Positions 37,044 through 49,459 are shown, counted from the first letter of the stretch. The stretch: 64,000 nt of DNA from Arthrobacter agilis (GCF_002157505.1 NZ_NFSC01000031.1:806001-870000); one strand, 5' to 3'. Numbers and translations are program-made. The notes: generated by a model not told the origin, from the sequence alone.

Positions 37044-37325
37044 CTAGCGGCGCTTGCCCTTGCGGTCGTCCTTAACATGGCCGCGGAAAGTCCGCGTGGG
37101 AGCGAATTCGCCGAGCTTGTGCCCGACCATCGACTCGGTGACAAACACCGGGATGTGCTTGCGTCCGTCGTGCACCGCGATCGTGTGCCCGAGCATGTCG
37201 GGGACGATCATGGAGCGGCGGGACCACGTCTTGATGACGTTCTTCGTGCCCGATTCGTTCTCGCGAGCGACCTTTACGTAAAGGTGCTGATCGACGAAGG
37301 GGCCTTTCTTCAGGCTGCGTGGCAT
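37044..37325 (-). CDS. rpsS: 30S ribosomal protein S19
   Basis: 93 residues, [15 protein letters not shown] start and [15 protein letters not shown] near the end. Head protein contacting S13 and the tRNA. Twelve bp behind rplB. Confidence 0.98.
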   Translation of the reverse strand: MPRSLKKGPFVDQHLYVKVARENESGTKNVIKTWSRRSMIVPDMLGHTIAVHDGRKHIPVFVTESMVGHKLGEFAPTRTFRGHVKDDRKGKRR

Positions 37326-37337
37326 GTCTCCAGGCTC

Positions 37338-38177
<840 letters not shown>

Positions 38178-38208
38178 AACTCAATTCCTCGTTAAAGTGG
38201 TCTCCGCT

Positions 38209-38514
38209 CTAGGAGAGCGGACCGCCGAAGATGTCGATCGAGCCCTCTTTGAGGGACACGATGGCACGCTTGGTGCCCTTGCGCTGGCCCCAGCCGAACT
38301 TGGTGCGCTTGCGCTTGCCAACCCGGTTGATGGTGTTGATCGATTCGACCTTCACGGAGAAGATCTTCTCGACCGCCAGTTTGATTTCTTCCTTGTTCGA
38401 GCGCGGGTCGACGAGGAAGGTGTACTTTCCTTCGTCGATCAGGCCGTAGCTCTTCTCCGAGACGACGGGTGCAATGACGACGTCGCGCGGATCCTTTGCG
38501 ATGGTGCCGCTCAC
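38209..38514 (-). CDS. rplW: 50S ribosomal protein L23
   Basis: 101 residues. Docking site for SRP and trigger factor at the tunnel exit. [20 protein letters not shown]-like opening and the [15 protein letters not shown] loop are diagnostic. ATGA overlap with rplD. Confidence 0.97.
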   Translation of the reverse strand: MSGTIAKDPRDVVIAPVVSEKSYGLIDEGKYTFLVDPRSNKEEIKLAVEKIFSVKVESINTINRVGKRKRTKFGWGQRKGTKRAIVSLKEGSIDIFGGPLS

Positions 38515-39134
38515 TTGGCATCCTCCTCGGAGATGGCGTCAGCCGATCCGACGAACTGCTCGTAGGCGGCCTGGGTGAAGATCACGTCGTCGGACACCAG
38601 CACGTCGTACGTGTTCAGCTGGTCGACGTAGAGGACGTGTACTGCGGGTACGTTGCGCACCGACAGTGCGGCGACATCGTTGGCACGCTCGATGACGACG
38701 AGCAGGCGAGGCCGCTCGGAGATCGCACGCAGGGTCTCGATGGCACCCTTGGTCGACGGCTTGTCGCCGGGAACCAGGGACTCGAGGACGTGGATACGGC
38801 CGTTGCGTGCCCGGTCCGAGAGAGCACCGCGGAGAGCGGCGGCAATCATCTTCTTGGGGGTGCGCTGGCTGTAGTCGCGGGGCGTCGGTCCGTGGACGAT
38901 GCCACCGCCGGTCATCTGAGGGGCGCGGATCGAACCCTGGCGGGCACGACCGGTTCCCTTCTGCTTGAACGGCTTGCGGCCTGCACCGCTCACCTCGGCG
39001 CGGGTCTTCGTCTTGTGCGTACCCTGACGGGCAGCAGCAAGCTGGGCCACGACGACCTGGTGCAGCAGGGGGATGTTGGTCTGTGCATCGAAGATCTCCG
39101 CGGGGAGATCGACCTTTACAGTGTTGGCAGCCAT
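38511..39134 (-). CDS. rplD: 50S ribosomal protein L4
   Basis: 207 residues. The tunnel-lining loop ([20 protein letters not shown]) shows the normal Lys/Arg residues. In E. coli L4 represses the S10 operon through its leader; the leader here (40121 onward) has not been shown to bind L4. It is four bp from rplC. Confidence 0.97.
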   Translation of the reverse strand: MAANTVKVDLPAEIFDAQTNIPLLHQVVVAQLAAARQGTHKTKTRAEVSGAGRKPFKQKGTGRARQGSIRAPQMTGGGIVHGPTPRDYSQRTPKKMIAAALRGALSDRARNGRIHVLESLVPGDKPSTKGAIETLRAISERPRLLVVIERANDVAALSVRNVPAVHVLYVDQLNTYDVLVSDDVIFTQAAYEQFVGSADAISEEDAK

Positions 39135-39138
39135 TTGG

Positions 39139-39795
39139 CTATGCTCCCTTCACGGCGGTGCGTACGAGGACGACCTGGCCGCGGGCGCCGGGGACGGCAC
39201 CCTTGATCAGCAGCAGCGACTTCTCTGCGTCGACAGCGTGAACCTTGAGGTTCAGCGTGGTCTGACGAACGGCGCCCATGCGGCCTGCCATTTTCATTCC
39301 ACGGAAGACGCGGCTGGGGGTGGATGCTCCACCGATGGAACCGGGCTTGCGGTGGTTCTTGTGAGCACCGTGCGAGGCTCCAACACCGTGGAAACCGTGG
39401 CGCTTCATGACACCGGCAAAACCCTTGCCCTTGGTGGTGCCGATGACGTCGACCGTCTGGCCGGCTTCGAACATCTCCACGGAGAGTTCCTGACCGAGCG
39501 AGTAGGAGTCGGCGTCGGACGTCCGCAGTTCGACCACGTGACGGCGGGGCGTGACGCCTGCCTTCTCGAAGTGGCCGGCGAGCGGCTTGGTGACCTTGCG
39601 GGGATCGATCTGGCCGAAGCCGATCTGGACAGCGGTGTAGCCGTCCTTGTCCGCGCTCAGGAGCTGGGTGATGACGTTCGAGTCAGCCTGGACGACGGTG
39701 ACAGGGATGAGGATGTTGTTCTCGTCCCAGACCTGGGTCATGCCGAGCTTGACGCCCAGCAGGCCCTTGACCTGGCGCGTAAGTGAAGTAGACAT
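39139..39795 (-). CDS. rplC: 50S ribosomal protein L3
   Basis: 218 residues: [17 protein letters not shown] start, and [19 protein letters not shown] reaching toward the peptidyl transferase centre. Seventeen bp from rpsJ. Confidence 0.98.
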   Translation of the reverse strand: MSTSLTRQVKGLLGVKLGMTQVWDENNILIPVTVVQADSNVITQLLSADKDGYTAVQIGFGQIDPRKVTKPLAGHFEKAGVTPRRHVVELRTSDADSYSLGQELSVEMFEAGQTVDVIGTTKGKGFAGVMKRHGFHGVGASHGAHKNHRKPGSIGGASTPSRVFRGMKMAGRMGAVRQTTLNLKVHAVDAEKSLLLIKGAVPGARGQVVLVRTAVKGA

Positions 39796-39811
39796 GTGTA
39801 TCCGCTCTCCC

Positions 39812-40120
39812 TTACAGCTTGATTTCGATGTTCACGTCCGCAGGCAGGTCGAGACGCATCAGCGAATCGACGGCCTTGGGCGTGGGATCAATGATGTCGA
39901 TCAGACGCTTGTGAGTACGCATTTCAAAGTGCTCACGGCTGTCCTTGTACTTGTGCGGGGACCGGATGACAACGAATACGTTCTTCTCCGTGGGCAGGGG
40001 CACGGGGCCCACTACCGTTGCGCCTGCGCGCGTCACCGTCTCAACGATCTTCCGTGCTGAAACATCAATGACCTCGTGGTCATATGACTTCAGCCGGATG
40101 CGGATTTTCTGTCCCGCCAT
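39812..40120 (-). CDS. rpsJ: 30S ribosomal protein S10 (NusE)
   Basis: 102 residues, [19 protein letters not shown]. Also a partner of NusB and NusG in antitermination. First gene of the S10 unit; its transcript leader is about 200 bases. Confidence 0.98.
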   Translation of the reverse strand: MAGQKIRIRLKSYDHEVIDVSARKIVETVTRAGATVVGPVPLPTEKNVFVVIRSPHKYKDSREHFEMRTHKRLIDIIDPTPKAVDSLMRLDLPADVNIEIKL

Positions 40121-40546
40121 GGCGTCTCGACTCTCTCTCTACATAACTGCCTGGGCAGTTCCGGTACGTACGTACATTTCCTGCGTCCGTTGTGCGACGC
40201 TTCCTGAGCAGACTGAATCCGGAAGCAATCCGGGTTCCTCACCCTGCCAGGGCTCCGACCCCCGCGCTCGGGCGTGTCGCGTTTCCTGGACACACGGTCC
40301 GCGCATTCCGGCCGAGCCGAACGGGGTGGATTATATTTGGGCCGCACGTGCCGGCGGACTTGATCCCTGCATCAGGCATTATCCTGACCGGGATGAGGTC
40401 TCGAACCGCGCGCGCGAGCGCTTGAACAACTTATCCAGTGTGGCAGATTACCGGGATGATTGCGAATCGGCGCGCTTCCCTGTAAGGGCGATGGGCACTG
40501 CGGTGCCATCGAGCTGCGCTCCCCCGCCGTCAGCGTGGCCCGCAGA
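40121..40546 (-). promoter_or_regulatory. S10 operon promoter and leader region
   Basis: No gene is present between the tuf terminator and rpsJ. On the minus strand a perfect TATAAT occurs at 40330-40335, rare in DNA of this GC content; no good -35 is seen upstream of it. RNA would start near 40323, leaving a ~200-base leader that could fold and regulate the operon. Confidence 0.5.
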
Positions 40547-40586
40547 AACGAAGGAACCCCCGCCGGATGGCGGGGGCTCCTTCGTT
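40547..40586 (-). terminator. Terminator behind tuf
   Basis: 18-bp stem with one mismatch (40547-40564 with 40569-40586), GGAT loop, then TTTCTG on the minus strand if the stem ends at 40548. It begins about 36 bp after the tuf stop and ends the str unit. Confidence 0.8.
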
Positions 40587-40621
40587 GCCGACCGGTTCGC
40601 ACCGGACGGCGGGATGCTGAA

Positions 40622-41812
40622 TTACTTCAGGATCTTGGTGACACGTCCCGAACCAACGGTGCGGCCGCCTTCGCGGATCGCGAAGCCGAGGCCCTCTTCC
40701 ATGGCGATGGGCTGGATGAGCGCAACGGTCATCTCAGTGTTGTCGCCGGGCATCACCATTTCAGTGCCCTCGGGGAGGGTGATGACGCCGGTTACGTCCG
40801 TGGTGCGGAAGTAGAACTGCGGGCGGTAGTTCGAGTAGAACGGGTTGTGACGCCCGCCCTCGTCCTTGGCCAGGATGTAGACGTTGGCCTCGAAGTCGGT
40901 GTGAGGGGTGATGGAACCCGGCTTCACGATGACCTGGCCGCGCTCTACGTCCTCGCGCTTGATGCCACGGAGGAGCAGACCACAGTTCTCGCCTGCCCAG
41001 GCCTCGTCGAGCTGCTTGTGGAACATCTCGATACCGGTGACCGTGGTCTTCTGGACCGGACGGATACCGACGATCTCGACCTCGGAGTTGATGGCGAGGG
41101 TTCCACGCTCGGCGCGGCCGGTGACGACGGTTCCACGACCGGTGATCGTGAAGACGTCCTCGACGGGCATGAGGAAGGGCTTGTCCTTGTCGCGCACGGG
41201 GTCCGGCACGTTGTTGTCGACAGCTTCCATCAGTTCCTCGACGGACTTGACCCACTCGGGGTCACCCTCGAGGGCCTTGAGGCCGGAGACGCGGACAACA
41301 GGAGCCTCGTCACCGTCGAAGCCCTGCGAGCTGAGCAGTTCGCGGACCTCCATCTCGACGAGGTCCAGGAGCTCCTCGTCGTCGACCATGTCGGACTTGT
41401 TCAGCGCGACCAGCAGGTAGGGAACACCGACCTGGCGGGCGAGCAGGACGTGCTCGCGGGTCTGGGCCATGGGACCGTCGGTGGCGGCGACAACGAGGAT
41501 GGCACCATCCATCTGGGCCGCACCGGTGATCATGTTCTTGATGTAGTCAGCGTGGCCGGGAGCGTCTACGTGTGCGTAGTGGCGCTTCTCGGTCTGGTAC
41601 TCAACATGCGAGATGTTGATGGTGATGCCGCGCTGCTTCTCCTCGGGAGCCGAGTCGATCGACGCGAAGTCACGCTGCTCGTTGAGAGTGGGGTACTTGT
41701 CGTACAGCACCTTGGAAATGGCAGCCGTCAACGTGGTCTTACCATGGTCGACGTGACCGATGGTGCCGATGTTAACGTGCGGCTTAGTCCGCTCGAACTT
41801 TGCCTTCGCCAC
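40622..41812 (-). CDS. tuf: Elongation factor Tu
   Basis: 396 residues; delivers aminoacyl-tRNA to the ribosome. G1 [10 protein letters not shown]2 region RGITI, G3 DAPGH, G4 NKSD all present, with domains 2 and 3 complete (ending VTKILK). It lies 205 bp after fusA, with a cluster of hairpins between, and has a promoter-like pair of its own. Confidence 0.99.
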   Translation of the reverse strand: MAKAKFERTKPHVNIGTIGHVDHGKTTLTAAISKVLYDKYPTLNEQRDFASIDSAPEEKQRGITINISHVEYQTEKRHYAHVDAPGHADYIKNMITGAAQMDGAILVVAATDGPMAQTREHVLLARQVGVPYLLVALNKSDMVDDEELLDLVEMEVRELLSSQGFDGDEAPVVRVSGLKALEGDPEWVKSVEELMEAVDNNVPDPVRDKDKPFLMPVEDVFTITGRGTVVTGRAERGTLAINSEVEIVGIRPVQKTTVTGIEMFHKQLDEAWAGENCGLLLRGIKREDVERGQVIVKPGSITPHTDFEANVYILAKDEGGRHNPFYSNYRPQFYFRTTDVTGVITLPEGTEMVMPGDNTEMTVALIQPIAMEEGLGFAIREGGRTVGSGRVTKILK

Positions 41813-41880
41813 GGGTTCCTCCTAGAACGTTTGAGAAGAATTGCTTCCCAGCCGCGCTTTTCGCAGCTGAAACTCATGCA

Positions 41881-41910
41881 AGTCTACTGGGGGCTTTTGG
41901 TTTTGATGAA
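41881..41910 (-). promoter_or_regulatory. Candidate tuf promoter
   Basis: On the minus strand TTCATC (41905-41910), 18 bp, TAGACT (41881-41886). It would give an extra tuf transcript starting about 60 bases upstream of the gene, in keeping with the high demand for EF-Tu. Confidence 0.35.
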
Positions 41911-41921
41911 ATTGCTGTGCA

Positions 41922-42009
41922 CTGCCGGCCCGACCGGGCCGGCAGCTGGAGAGGGGGCCGGCCTGCCCTTCGACAGGCCGGCTCTCTCTCCGGAAATCCC
42001 GTTTCCGGG
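41922..42009 (-). other. Three consecutive hairpins in the fusA-tuf spacer
   Basis: Stems at 41922-41931 with 41936-41945 (10 bp), 41957-41965 with 41974-41982 (9 bp, extendable to about 15 with wobbles), and 41989-41996 with 42002-42009 (8 bp). They start eight bases beyond the fusA stop. None has a U-run. They may reduce read-through or set an mRNA cleavage point between fusA and tuf. Confidence 0.55.
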
Positions 42010-42016
42010 AGGGGGC

Positions 42017-44131
42017 TTACTCGCCGCGCGTCTTCTGGATGATCTCGTCGGCTACTGCCTTCGGAACCTCCGAGTAGCTGTTGAACTGCATCGAGTACAC
42101 CGCGCGACCCTGGGTCTTCGACCGCAGGTCACCGATGTAGCCGAACATTCCGGACAGCGGAACGAAGGCACGGATGACCTTCACGCCGCTGGCGTCCTCC
42201 ATCGACTGCATCTGTCCACGGCGGGAGTTGAGGTCACCGATGACTTCACCCATGTATTCCTCAGGGGTGCGGACCTCGACGTCCATCAGCGGCTCGAGCA
42301 GGACGGGCTGAGCCATCCGAGCGGCTTCCTTGAACGCCATACGTCCGGCGATCTTGAAGGCCATTTCGGAGGAGTCGACGTCGTGGTACGCGCCGTCGAG
42401 CAGCGTCGCCTTGATGCCGACGACCGGGTAACCGGCAAGCACGCCGTCGTTGAGTGCGTCCTGGATGCCGGCGTCGACACTCGGGATGTACTCGCGGGGA
42501 ACGCGTCCACCGGTGACCTTGTTGTCGAACGCGTACAGGACGCCTTCTTCAACTTCCATCGGCTCGATCGCGATCTGGATCTTCGCGAACTGGCCCGAAC
42601 CACCGGTCTGCTTCTTGTGCGTGTAGTCGTGCTTGGCGACGGGGCGCTTGATGGTTTCGCGGTAGGCGACCTGGGGCTTGCCCACGTTCGCCTCGACCTT
42701 GAACTCGCGGCGCATGCGGTCCACCAGGATGTCCAGGTGGAGCTCGCCCATGCCGGCGATGATGGTCTGCCCGGTGTCCTCGTTGAGGGACACCTGGAAG
42801 GTGGGATCCTCTGCCGAGAGCTTCTGGATGGCCGTGGAGAGCTTCTCCTGGTCACCCTTCGTCTTGGGCTCGATGGCCACCGAGATCACGGGAGCCGGGA
42901 AGCTCATGGACTCGAGGACGATCTGGTTCGCCGTGTCGGAGAGGGTGTCACCGGTGGTGGTGTCCTTCAGTCCGATCGCCGCGTAGATGTGGCCGGCGAG
43001 GGCCTCCTCGACGGGGATCTCCTTGTTGGCGTGCATCTGGAAGAGCTTCCCGATGCGCTCCTTCTTCGACTTCGTCGAGTTGGTCACCTGCGTACCGGCG
43101 GACACCTGGCCCGAGTAGACGCGGATGAACGTCAGCTGACCGAAGAACGGGTGCGTGGCGACCTTGAACGCGAGAGCGGAGAAGGGCTCCTCCGTGCTGG
43201 GCTTGCGCGTCAGCTCGGTCTCTTCGTCCCGGGGATCGTGGCCGATCATCGGGGGGACGTCGAGGGGCGAGGGCAGGTAGTCGATGACGGCGTCGAGCAT
43301 CGGCTGCACTCCGCGGTTCTTGAACGCGGAGCCGCAGAGGATCGGGTAGAGCTCGGAGTTGATCGTCATCTTGCGGATGCCGGCCTTCAGCTCCTCGATG
43401 GAGATCTCTTCGCCCTCGAGGTACTTGTTCATGAGCTCGTCCGAGGACTCGGCGACGGTCTCGACGAGCGACGCGCGGTACTCCTCGGCCTTCTCCTGGA
43501 GGTCGGCGGGGATCTCCTGGATCTCGTACTTCGCACCCATGGTCACGTCACCCTTGGCATCGCCGGGCCAGACGAGGGCACGCATGTGGAGCAGGTCGAC
43601 GACGCCGATGAAGTCGTTCTCGGCACCGATCGGGAGCTGCAGCACGAGGGGCTTGGCGCCCAGGCGGCTGATGATGGTGTCGACGGTGAAGTAGAAGTCG
43701 GCGCCCAGCTTGTCCATCTTGTTGACGAAGCAGATACGGGGCACTTCGTACTTGTCGGCCTGGCGCCAGACGGTCTCCGACTGGGGCTCGACGCCCTCCT
43801 TGCCGTCGAACACGGCGACGGCGCCGTCGAGGACGCGCAGTGAGCGCTCGACCTCGACGGTGAAGTCGACGTGCCCGGGGGTGTCGATGATGTTGATCTG
43901 GTTGTTCTCCCAGAAGCAGGTCACGGCGGCAGACGTGATGGTGATGCCGCGCTCCTTCTCCTGTTCCATCCAGTCGGTGGTGGAGGCGCCGTCGTGCGTC
44001 TCGCCGATCTTGTGGTTTACACCCGTGTAGAACAGGATGCGCTCGGTAGTGGTGGTCTTGCCGGCATCGATGTGGGCCATGATGCCGATGTTGCGGACCT
44101 TGTTGAGGTCGGTAAGCACGTCCTGTGCCAC
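42017..44131 (-). CDS. fusA: Elongation factor G
   Basis: 704 residues from a GTG at 44131. Translocation GTPase with G1 [10 protein letters not shown]2 ERGITITS, G3 DTPGHVDF, G4 NKMDK and all five domains; the [18 protein letters not shown] segment belongs to domain V. It is preceded by rpsG at an 87-bp spacer with a hairpin. Confidence 0.99.
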   Translation of the reverse strand: MAQDVLTDLNKVRNIGIMAHIDAGKTTTTERILFYTGVNHKIGETHDGASTTDWMEQEKERGITITSAAVTCFWENNQINIIDTPGHVDFTVEVERSLRVLDGAVAVFDGKEGVEPQSETVWRQADKYEVPRICFVNKMDKLGADFYFTVDTIISRLGAKPLVLQLPIGAENDFIGVVDLLHMRALVWPGDAKGDVTMGAKYEIQEIPADLQEKAEEYRASLVETVAESSDELMNKYLEGEEISIEELKAGIRKMTINSELYPILCGSAFKNRGVQPMLDAVIDYLPSPLDVPPMIGHDPRDEETELTRKPSTEEPFSALAFKVATHPFFGQLTFIRVYSGQVSAGTQVTNSTKSKKERIGKLFQMHANKEIPVEEALAGHIYAAIGLKDTTTGDTLSDTANQIVLESMSFPAPVISVAIEPKTKGDQEKLSTAIQKLSAEDPTFQVSLNEDTGQTIIAGMGELHLDILVDRMRREFKVEANVGKPQVAYRETIKRPVAKHDYTHKKQTGGSGQFAKIQIAIEPMEVEEGVLYAFDNKVTGGRVPREYIPSVDAGIQDALNDGVLAGYPVVGIKATLLDGAYHDVDSSEMAFKIAGRMAFKEAARMAQPVLLEPLMDVEVRTPEEYMGEVIGDLNSRRGQMQSMEDASGVKVIRAFVPLSGMFGYIGDLRSKTQGRAVYSMQFNSYSEVPKAVADEIIQKTRGE

Positions 44132-44170
44132 GGTGTCTCCCTTATTACGAAAATGGAGTTCTGCTGGACC

Positions 44171-44211
44171 GCCGGCCGGGCCGTCCCTGGTGGGGTTACG
44201 GCCCGGCCGGC
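44171..44211 (-). other. Hairpin in the rpsG-fusA spacer
   Basis: Perfect 14-bp GC-rich stem (44171-44184 with 44198-44211) directly after the rpsG stop. No U-run. Intra-operon structure; in E. coli S7 regulates the equivalent rpsL-rpsG spacer, so an RNA role is plausible but unproven. Confidence 0.5.
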
Positions 44212-44218
44212 AGATCTG

Positions 44219-44689
44219 CTACCAGCGGTAGTGTGCGAAGGCCTTGTTCGACTCGGCCATCTTGTGCGTGTCTTCGCGGCGCTTGACTGCGGCACCGAGA
44301 CCGTTGGAAGCGTCCAGGATCTCGTTCTGGAGGCGCTCGGTCATGGTCTTCTCGCGGCGGGCCTTGGAGTACCCGACGAGCCAGCGAAGGGCCAGGGCGG
44401 TCGAACGACCGGGCTTGACCTCGACGGGGACCTGGTAGGTGGCTCCACCGACACGGCGTGAACGGACCTCGAGGGTCGGCTTCACGTTGTCCATGGCCTT
44501 CTTGAGGGCTGCGACGGGGTCGCCGCCGGACTTGGCGCGTGCGCCTTCGAGAGCGCCGTAGACGATGCGCTCTGCAGTGGACTTCTTGCCGTCGACGAGC
44601 ACCTTGTTGATCAGCTGCGTGACCAGGGGTGAACCGTAGACGGGATCGAGTACGAGCGGCCGCTTAGGGGCCGGGCCCTTACGAGGCAT
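44219..44689 (-). CDS. rpsG: 30S ribosomal protein S7
   Basis: 156 residues, [20 protein letters not shown] and the VNPT-like PVPVEVKP region; ends [15 protein letters not shown]. Nucleates assembly of the 30S head. One base separates it from rpsL. Confidence 0.98.
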   Translation of the reverse strand: MPRKGPAPKRPLVLDPVYGSPLVTQLINKVLVDGKKSTAERIVYGALEGARAKSGGDPVAALKKAMDNVKPTLEVRSRRVGGATYQVPVEVKPGRSTALALRWLVGYSKARREKTMTERLQNEILDASNGLGAAVKRREDTHKMAESNKAFAHYRW

Positions 44690-44690
44690 A

Positions 44691-45065
44691 TTACTTCTTC
44701 TCCATCTTTGCGCCGTAGCGGCTGCGAGCCTGCTTGCGGTTCTTCACGCCCTGGGTGTCGAGCGCGCCACGGATGATCTTGTATCGGACACCGGGAAGGT
44801 CCTTCACACGTCCGCCGCGCACGAGCACGATGGAGTGTTCCTGAAGGTTGTGACCGACACCGGGGATGTAGGCGGTAACTTCGATGCCACCGTTGAGGCG
44901 CACGCGGGCGACCTTGCGGAGAGCCGAGTTCGGCTTCTTCGGGGTGGTGGTGTAGACGCGGGTGCAAACGCCGCGCTTCATGGGGCTGCCCTTGAGTGCG
45001 GGCGCCTTGGTCTTGGAGACCTTAGGTGACCGGCCCTTGCGGACCAGCTGGTTAATCGTAGGCAC
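44691..45065 (-). CDS. rpsL: 30S ribosomal protein S12
   Basis: 124 residues from a GTG at 45065 with GGAGA eight bases upstream. Decoding-centre protein. The classic streptomycin positions Lys43 and Lys88 are wild type ([20 protein letters not shown]). First gene of the str unit. Confidence 0.98.
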   Translation of the reverse strand: MPTINQLVRKGRSPKVSKTKAPALKGSPMKRGVCTRVYTTTPKKPNSALRKVARVRLNGGIEVTAYIPGVGHNLQEHSIVLVRGGRVKDLPGVRYKIIRGALDTQGVKNRKQARSRYGAKMEKK

Positions 45066-45234
45066 TTTCGTGTTCTCCGTAATGTCAGAAGATGAGATCC
45101 CTGTCGCCCTACTCCGCGGTTGCGGCCGCTTTGCAGGGCCGCGCCATCCAGAGGTCGGGATGATCAGTCGTTTGGCGCACTACCAACGAACAAGCTGCCG
45201 CAAAACGACTGTAGGCGTGCGAAAATGTGGCATT

Positions 45235-45257
45235 CGTTGTACAACTTACGTACAACG
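45235..45257. promoter_or_regulatory. Inverted repeat upstream of rpsL
   Basis: CGTTGTAC (45235-45242) and GTACAACG (45250-45257) form an 8-bp inverted repeat with a seven-base gap, about 170 bp before rpsL. The rpoC-rpsL spacer (45066-45449) is otherwise gene-free. It could be an operator or part of a promoter; no -10/-35 pair was confidently placed. Confidence 0.4.
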
Positions 45258-45357
45258 CGGAGATACGTTTCGCAACGCCGATCCTTTGCCACACAAACAA
45301 TTGGTCCCAAGTCTACCAGAGATCAGGCATGCCCCCTCGCCTGCCCCGCTCCCCTGT

Positions 45358-45389
45358 GTGGTAGTACGACGACGTGGTAGTACGACGAC
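45358..45389. repeat. Two tandem copies of a 16-bp unit
   Basis: GTGGTAGTACGACGAC repeated twice without change, ten bp from the rpoC terminator. Too short to be an array; possibly a recent slippage duplication. Confidence 0.75.
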
Positions 45390-45398
45390 GGGCGAACG

Positions 45399-45434
45399 GG
45401 AAAGGCCCCGGACCGACTGGTCCGGGGCCTTTCC
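45399..45434 (-). terminator. Terminator behind rpoC
   Basis: Perfect 15-bp stem (45399-45413 with 45420-45434), six-base loop, 15 bp after the rpoC stop. No U-run on the minus strand. Confidence 0.75.
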
Positions 45435-45449
45435 GTCCGACAGAGTGGA

Positions 45450-48400
45450 TCAGCGGAAGTCGCTGTTGCCCATGTCGTAGTCGTCCAGCGGGATGGCGTG
45501 GAACTCGGGGCTCAGGCCACCCTCGACACCGGCGTAGTCGAAGTCGCTGAACGCGCTCGGACCGGTGAACAGGTTCGCCTTGGCTTCCTCGGTGGGCTCG
45601 ACCGTGACCTTCGTGTAGCGGTCCAGGCCGGTACCGGCCGGGATGAGCTTACCGATGATGACGTTCTCCTTGAGGCCCAGCAGCGGATCGCTCTTGCCTT
45701 CCATGGCGGCCTGCGTGAGGACACGCGTGGTCTCCTGGAAGGAAGCGGCCGACAGCCACGACTCGGTGGCGAGCGACGCCTTGGTGATACCCATGAGCTC
45801 GGGACGGCCGGAGGCCGGCTTCTTGCCCTCGGATACCACGCGGCGGTTCTCGTCCTCGAAGCGGCGACGCTCCGCCAGCTCACCGGGGAGCAGGTCCGAC
45901 TCGCCGGACTCGATCACGGTGACGCGACGCAGCATCTGGCGGACGATGACCTCCACGTGCTTGTCGTGGATACCCACGCCCTGGCTGCGGTACACGCGCT
46001 GGACCTCGTCCACCAGGAACTCCTGTGCCTTGCGGGGGCCCAGGATACGCAGGATCTGCTTCGGGTCGACCGCACCGAAGACGAGCTGCTGCCCGACCTC
46101 GACATGGTCGCCGTCGGCGACCAGGAGGCGTGCACGCCGGAGGACCGGGTACGCGATCTCCTCGGAGCCGTCATCCGGCGTGACCACCAGGCGAAGCTGC
46201 TTCTCGGCATCCTCGATGGTGACGCGCCCTGCGACCTCGGAGATCGGGGCGACACCTTTGGGGGTACGCGCCTCGAAGAGCTCCTGGATACGGGGCAGAC
46301 CCTGGGTGATGTCCTCCGCCGATGCGACACCACCGGTGTGGAAGGTACGCATGGTCAGCTGGGTACCGGGCTCACCGATCGACTGTGCGGCGATGATGCC
46401 GACGGCCTCTCCGATGTCCACGGTCTTGCCGGTCGCGAGCGAACGGCCGTAGCACAGGGCGCAGGTTCCGACGCTGGACTCACAGGTGAGGACGGAGCGG
46501 ACCTTGATCTCGGCGATACCGGCCTCGAACAGTTCACCGATGAGCACGTCCCCGACGTCGGAGCCCGCGGCAGCGAGCACCTCCCCCTTGGAATCGACGA
46601 CGTCGGTGGCCAGCGTACGTGCGTACGCCGAGTTCTCGACCTCCTCGTGCAGCACCAGCTCGCCATCGGCGTTCGGCACGGCGATGGTGACCTTCAGGCC
46701 ACGCTCGGTACCGCAGTCGTCCTCGCGGACGATGACGTCCTGCGAGACGTCGACCAGGCGTCGGGTCAGATAACCCGAGTTGGCCGTACGCAGGGCGGTG
46801 TCGGCGAGGCCCTTACGGGCACCGTGCGTCGCGATGAAGTACTCCAGGACCGACAGGCCCTCGCGGTACGAGGACTTGATCGGACGAGGGATGATCTCAC
46901 CCTTCGGGTTGGCCACGAGGCCACGGATACCGGCGATCTGACGGACCTGCAGCCAGTTACCACGGGCACCGGAGGACACCATGCGGTTGATGGTGTTGTC
47001 CTTCGGCATCGCGTCGCGCATGGATGCAGCGACCTCGTTGGTCGCCTTGTTCCAGATGTCGATGAGCTCCTGGCGGCGCTCCTCGTCGGCGATGAGGCCC
47101 TTGTCGAACTGCGACTGGACCTTGGCGGCCTGCGTCTCGTAGCCCTCCATGATGCCGGCCTTGTTGATCGGCGCGGAGATGTCCGAGATGGCGACGGTGA
47201 CGCCCGAGCGGGTTGCCCAGTAGAAACCGGCGTCCTTCAGGTTGTCCAGCGTTGCCGCCGTGACGACCTTCGGGTAGCGCTCCGCCAGATCGTTGACGAT
47301 CGTCGAGAGCTGGCCCTTGTCCGCGACCTTCTCCACCCAGGGGTAGTCCAGGGGAAGCGTCTCGTTGAACAGCACCTGTCCGAGCGAGGTCTCGATCAGC
47401 GCCGGCGTACCGGGCTCCCAGCCCTCGGGGGCCGCGATGTCGGCACTGGGCACGAAGTTGTCCACGCGGATCCGGACCACCGAGTTGAGGTGGAGCGAGC
47501 CCATGTCGAACGCCATGATCGCCTCGGCGACGCTGGTGAAGACGCGGCCTTCGCCGGCACTTCCCTCACGCTTGGTGGTGAGGTGGTGCAGACCGATGAT
47601 CATGTCCTGCGAGGGCAGGGTGACCGGACGGCCGTCGGACGGCTTCAGGATGTTGTTCGAGGAGAGCATCAGGATGCGCGCCTCGGCCTGGGCCTCGGGG
47701 CTCAGCGGCAGGTGGACTGCCATCTGGTCGCCGTCGAAGTCCGCGTTGAACGCACCACAGACCAGCGGGTGCAGCTGGAGTGCCTTGCCTTCCACCAGCT
47801 GCGGCTCGAACGCCTGGATGCCGAGGCGGTGCAGGGTAGGTGCACGGTTCAGCAGCACGGGGTGCTCGGTGATGATCTCTTCGAGGACGTCCCACACCTG
47901 GGGGCGGTAACGCTCGACCATGCGCTTGGCGCTCTTGATGTTCTGCGCGTGGTTGAGGTCCACCAGGCGCTTCATCACGAACGGCTTGAAGAGCTCCAGG
48001 GCCATCTGCTTGGGCAGACCACACTGGTGCAGCTTCAGCTGCGGGCCGACGACGATGACCGAACGGCCCGAGTAGTCGACGCGCTTGCCGAGGAGGTTCT
48101 GGCGGAAACGACCCTGCTTGCCCTTGAGCATGTCCGAGAGGGACTTCAGGGGACGGTTGCCCGGTCCGGTGACCGGACGGCCGCGGCGGCCGTTGTCGAA
48201 CAGGGAGTCGACCGCTTCCTGCAGCATGCGCTTCTCGTTGTTCACGATGATCTCGGGAGCTCCGAGGTCCAGCAGGCGCTTGAGGCGGTTGTTCCGGTTG
48301 ATGACGCGGCGGTACAGGTCGTTGAGGTCGGACGTCGCGAAACGGCCACCGTCGAGCTGGACCATCGGGCGCAGTTCCGGCGGGATCACCGGCACGGCGT

Positions 48401-49343
48401 CGAGGACCATGCCCAGGGGGCTGTTCGTCGTCGTCAGGAATGCGTTGACCACCTTGAGGCGCTTCAGGGCGCGCGTCTTCCGCTGGCCCTTGCCGTTCTG
48501 GATGATGTCGCGCAGCATCTCTGCCTCGGCAGGCATGTCGAAGTTCTCGAGGCGCTTCTTGATCGCCTCGGCACCCATGGAGCCCTCGAAGTACAGGCCG
48601 TAGCGGTCGCGCAGCTCGCGGTAGAGTCCTTCGTCACCCTCGAGGTCTGCGACCTTCAGGGTCTTGAAGCGCTCCCACACCTGGACCAGGCGCTCGATGT
48701 CGGCGTCGGCGCGCTTGCGGACGTTCGCCATCTGGCGGTCGGCCGAGTCGCGTGCCTTCTTCTTGTCGGCAGCCTTGGCGCCTTCGCCCTCGAGACGGGC
48801 GAGCTCGTCCTCGAGGTCCTTGGCGATCGCGGCGATGTCGGAGTCACGCTGGTCCGTCATCTGCTTCTTCTCGAGGTCGTGCTCGGCCTGGAGGTTCGGC
48901 AGTTCGGCGTGGCGGTTCTCCTCGTCGACCGACGTGATCATGTAGGCCGCGAAGTAGATGACCTTTTCGAGGTCCTTCGGAGCCAGGTCGAGGAGGTAGC
49001 CGAGGCGCGAGGGGACGCCCTTGAAGTACCAGATGTGCGTGACGGGAGCAGCAAGCTCGATGTGGCCCATGCGCTCACGGCGCACCTTGGCACGGGTCAC
49101 CTCGACGCCGCAGCGCTCACAGATGATGCCCTTGAAGCGCACGCGCTTGTACTTGCCGCAGTAGCACTCCCAGTCACGGGAAGGGCCGAAGATCTTCTCG
49201 CAGAAGAGGCCGTCCTTCTCGGGCTTGAGCGTGCGGTAGTTGATGGTTTCCGGCTTCTTGACCTCGCCGTAAGACCAACCACGGATTTCGTCCGCGGTGG
49301 CAAGGCCGATTCGCATGAGGCCGAAGGAGGATTCGCTGGACAT
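45450..49343 (-). CDS. rpoC: RNA polymerase beta' subunit
   Basis: 1297 residues. N-terminal zinc ribbon ([20 protein letters not shown], about 60-79), the Mg-binding catalytic NADFDGDQM (about 535), a bridge-helix and trigger-loop region, and the second zinc site ([15 protein letters not shown]). An actinobacterial coiled insertion rich in Glu/Lys/Ala follows near residues 160-240. Full length. It follows rpoB by 174 bp. Confidence 0.99.
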   Translation of the reverse strand: MSSESSFGLMRIGLATADEIRGWSYGEVKKPETINYRTLKPEKDGLFCEKIFGPSRDWECYCGKYKRVRFKGIICERCGVEVTRAKVRRERMGHIELAAPVTHIWYFKGVPSRLGYLLDLAPKDLEKVIYFAAYMITSVDEENRHAELPNLQAEHDLEKKQMTDQRDSDIAAIAKDLEDELARLEGEGAKAADKKKARDSADRQMANVRKRADADIERLVQVWERFKTLKVADLEGDEGLYRELRDRYGLYFEGSMGAEAIKKRLENFDMPAEAEMLRDIIQNGKGQRKTRALKRLKVVNAFLTTTNSPLGMVLDAVPVIPPELRPMVQLDGGRFATSDLNDLYRRVINRNNRLKRLLDLGAPEIIVNNEKRMLQEAVDSLFDNGRRGRPVTGPGNRPLKSLSDMLKGKQGRFRQNLLGKRVDYSGRSVIVVGPQLKLHQCGLPKQMALELFKPFVMKRLVDLNHAQNIKSAKRMVERYRPQVWDVLEEIITEHPVLLNRAPTLHRLGIQAFEPQLVEGKALQLHPLVCGAFNADFDGDQMAVHLPLSPEAQAEARILMLSSNNILKPSDGRPVTLPSQDMIIGLHHLTTKREGSAGEGRVFTSVAEAIMAFDMGSLHLNSVVRIRVDNFVPSADIAAPEGWEPGTPALIETSLGQVLFNETLPLDYPWVEKVADKGQLSTIVNDLAERYPKVVTAATLDNLKDAGFYWATRSGVTVAISDISAPINKAGIMEGYETQAAKVQSQFDKGLIADEERRQELIDIWNKATNEVAASMRDAMPKDNTINRMVSSGARGNWLQVRQIAGIRGLVANPKGEIIPRPIKSSYREGLSVLEYFIATHGARKGLADTALRTANSGYLTRRLVDVSQDVIVREDDCGTERGLKVTIAVPNADGELVLHEEVENSAYARTLATDVVDSKGEVLAAAGSDVGDVLIGELFEAGIAEIKVRSVLTCESSVGTCALCYGRSLATGKTVDIGEAVGIIAAQSIGEPGTQLTMRTFHTGGVASAEDITQGLPRIQELFEARTPKGVAPISEVAGRVTIEDAEKQLRLVVTPDDGSEEIAYPVLRRARLLVADGDHVEVGQQLVFGAVDPKQILRILGPRKAQEFLVDEVQRVYRSQGVGIHDKHVEVIVRQMLRRVTVIESGESDLLPGELAERRRFEDENRRVVSEGKKPASGRPELMGITKASLATESWLSAASFQETTRVLTQAAMEGKSDPLLGLKENVIIGKLIPAGTGLDRYTKVTVEPTEEAKANLFTGPSAFSDFDYAGVEGGLSPEFHAIPLDDYDMGNSDFR

Positions 49344-49436
49344 AGGGTCCCTGTTCTCTCTTTGTTCTCTAAATTCTTGAAGTCTCGTGGGGTGCGGCGG
49401 GGGTCCAGGCCCGCACCGGACCGGTATTCGAGGAAG

Positions 49437-49459
49437 CGGCCTTCAATATTTCAAGGCCG
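49437..49459 (-). other. Small hairpin in the rpoB-rpoC spacer
   Basis: 7-bp stem (49437-49443 with 49453-49459) and a nine-base AT-rich loop. No U-run; probably an mRNA structure within the rpoBC transcript. Confidence 0.35.

Noticed and set aside
40460-43843. Long plus-strand open frame opposite tuf and fusA
   Set aside because: Antisense to two universally conserved genes and crosses their terminator; no independent support.
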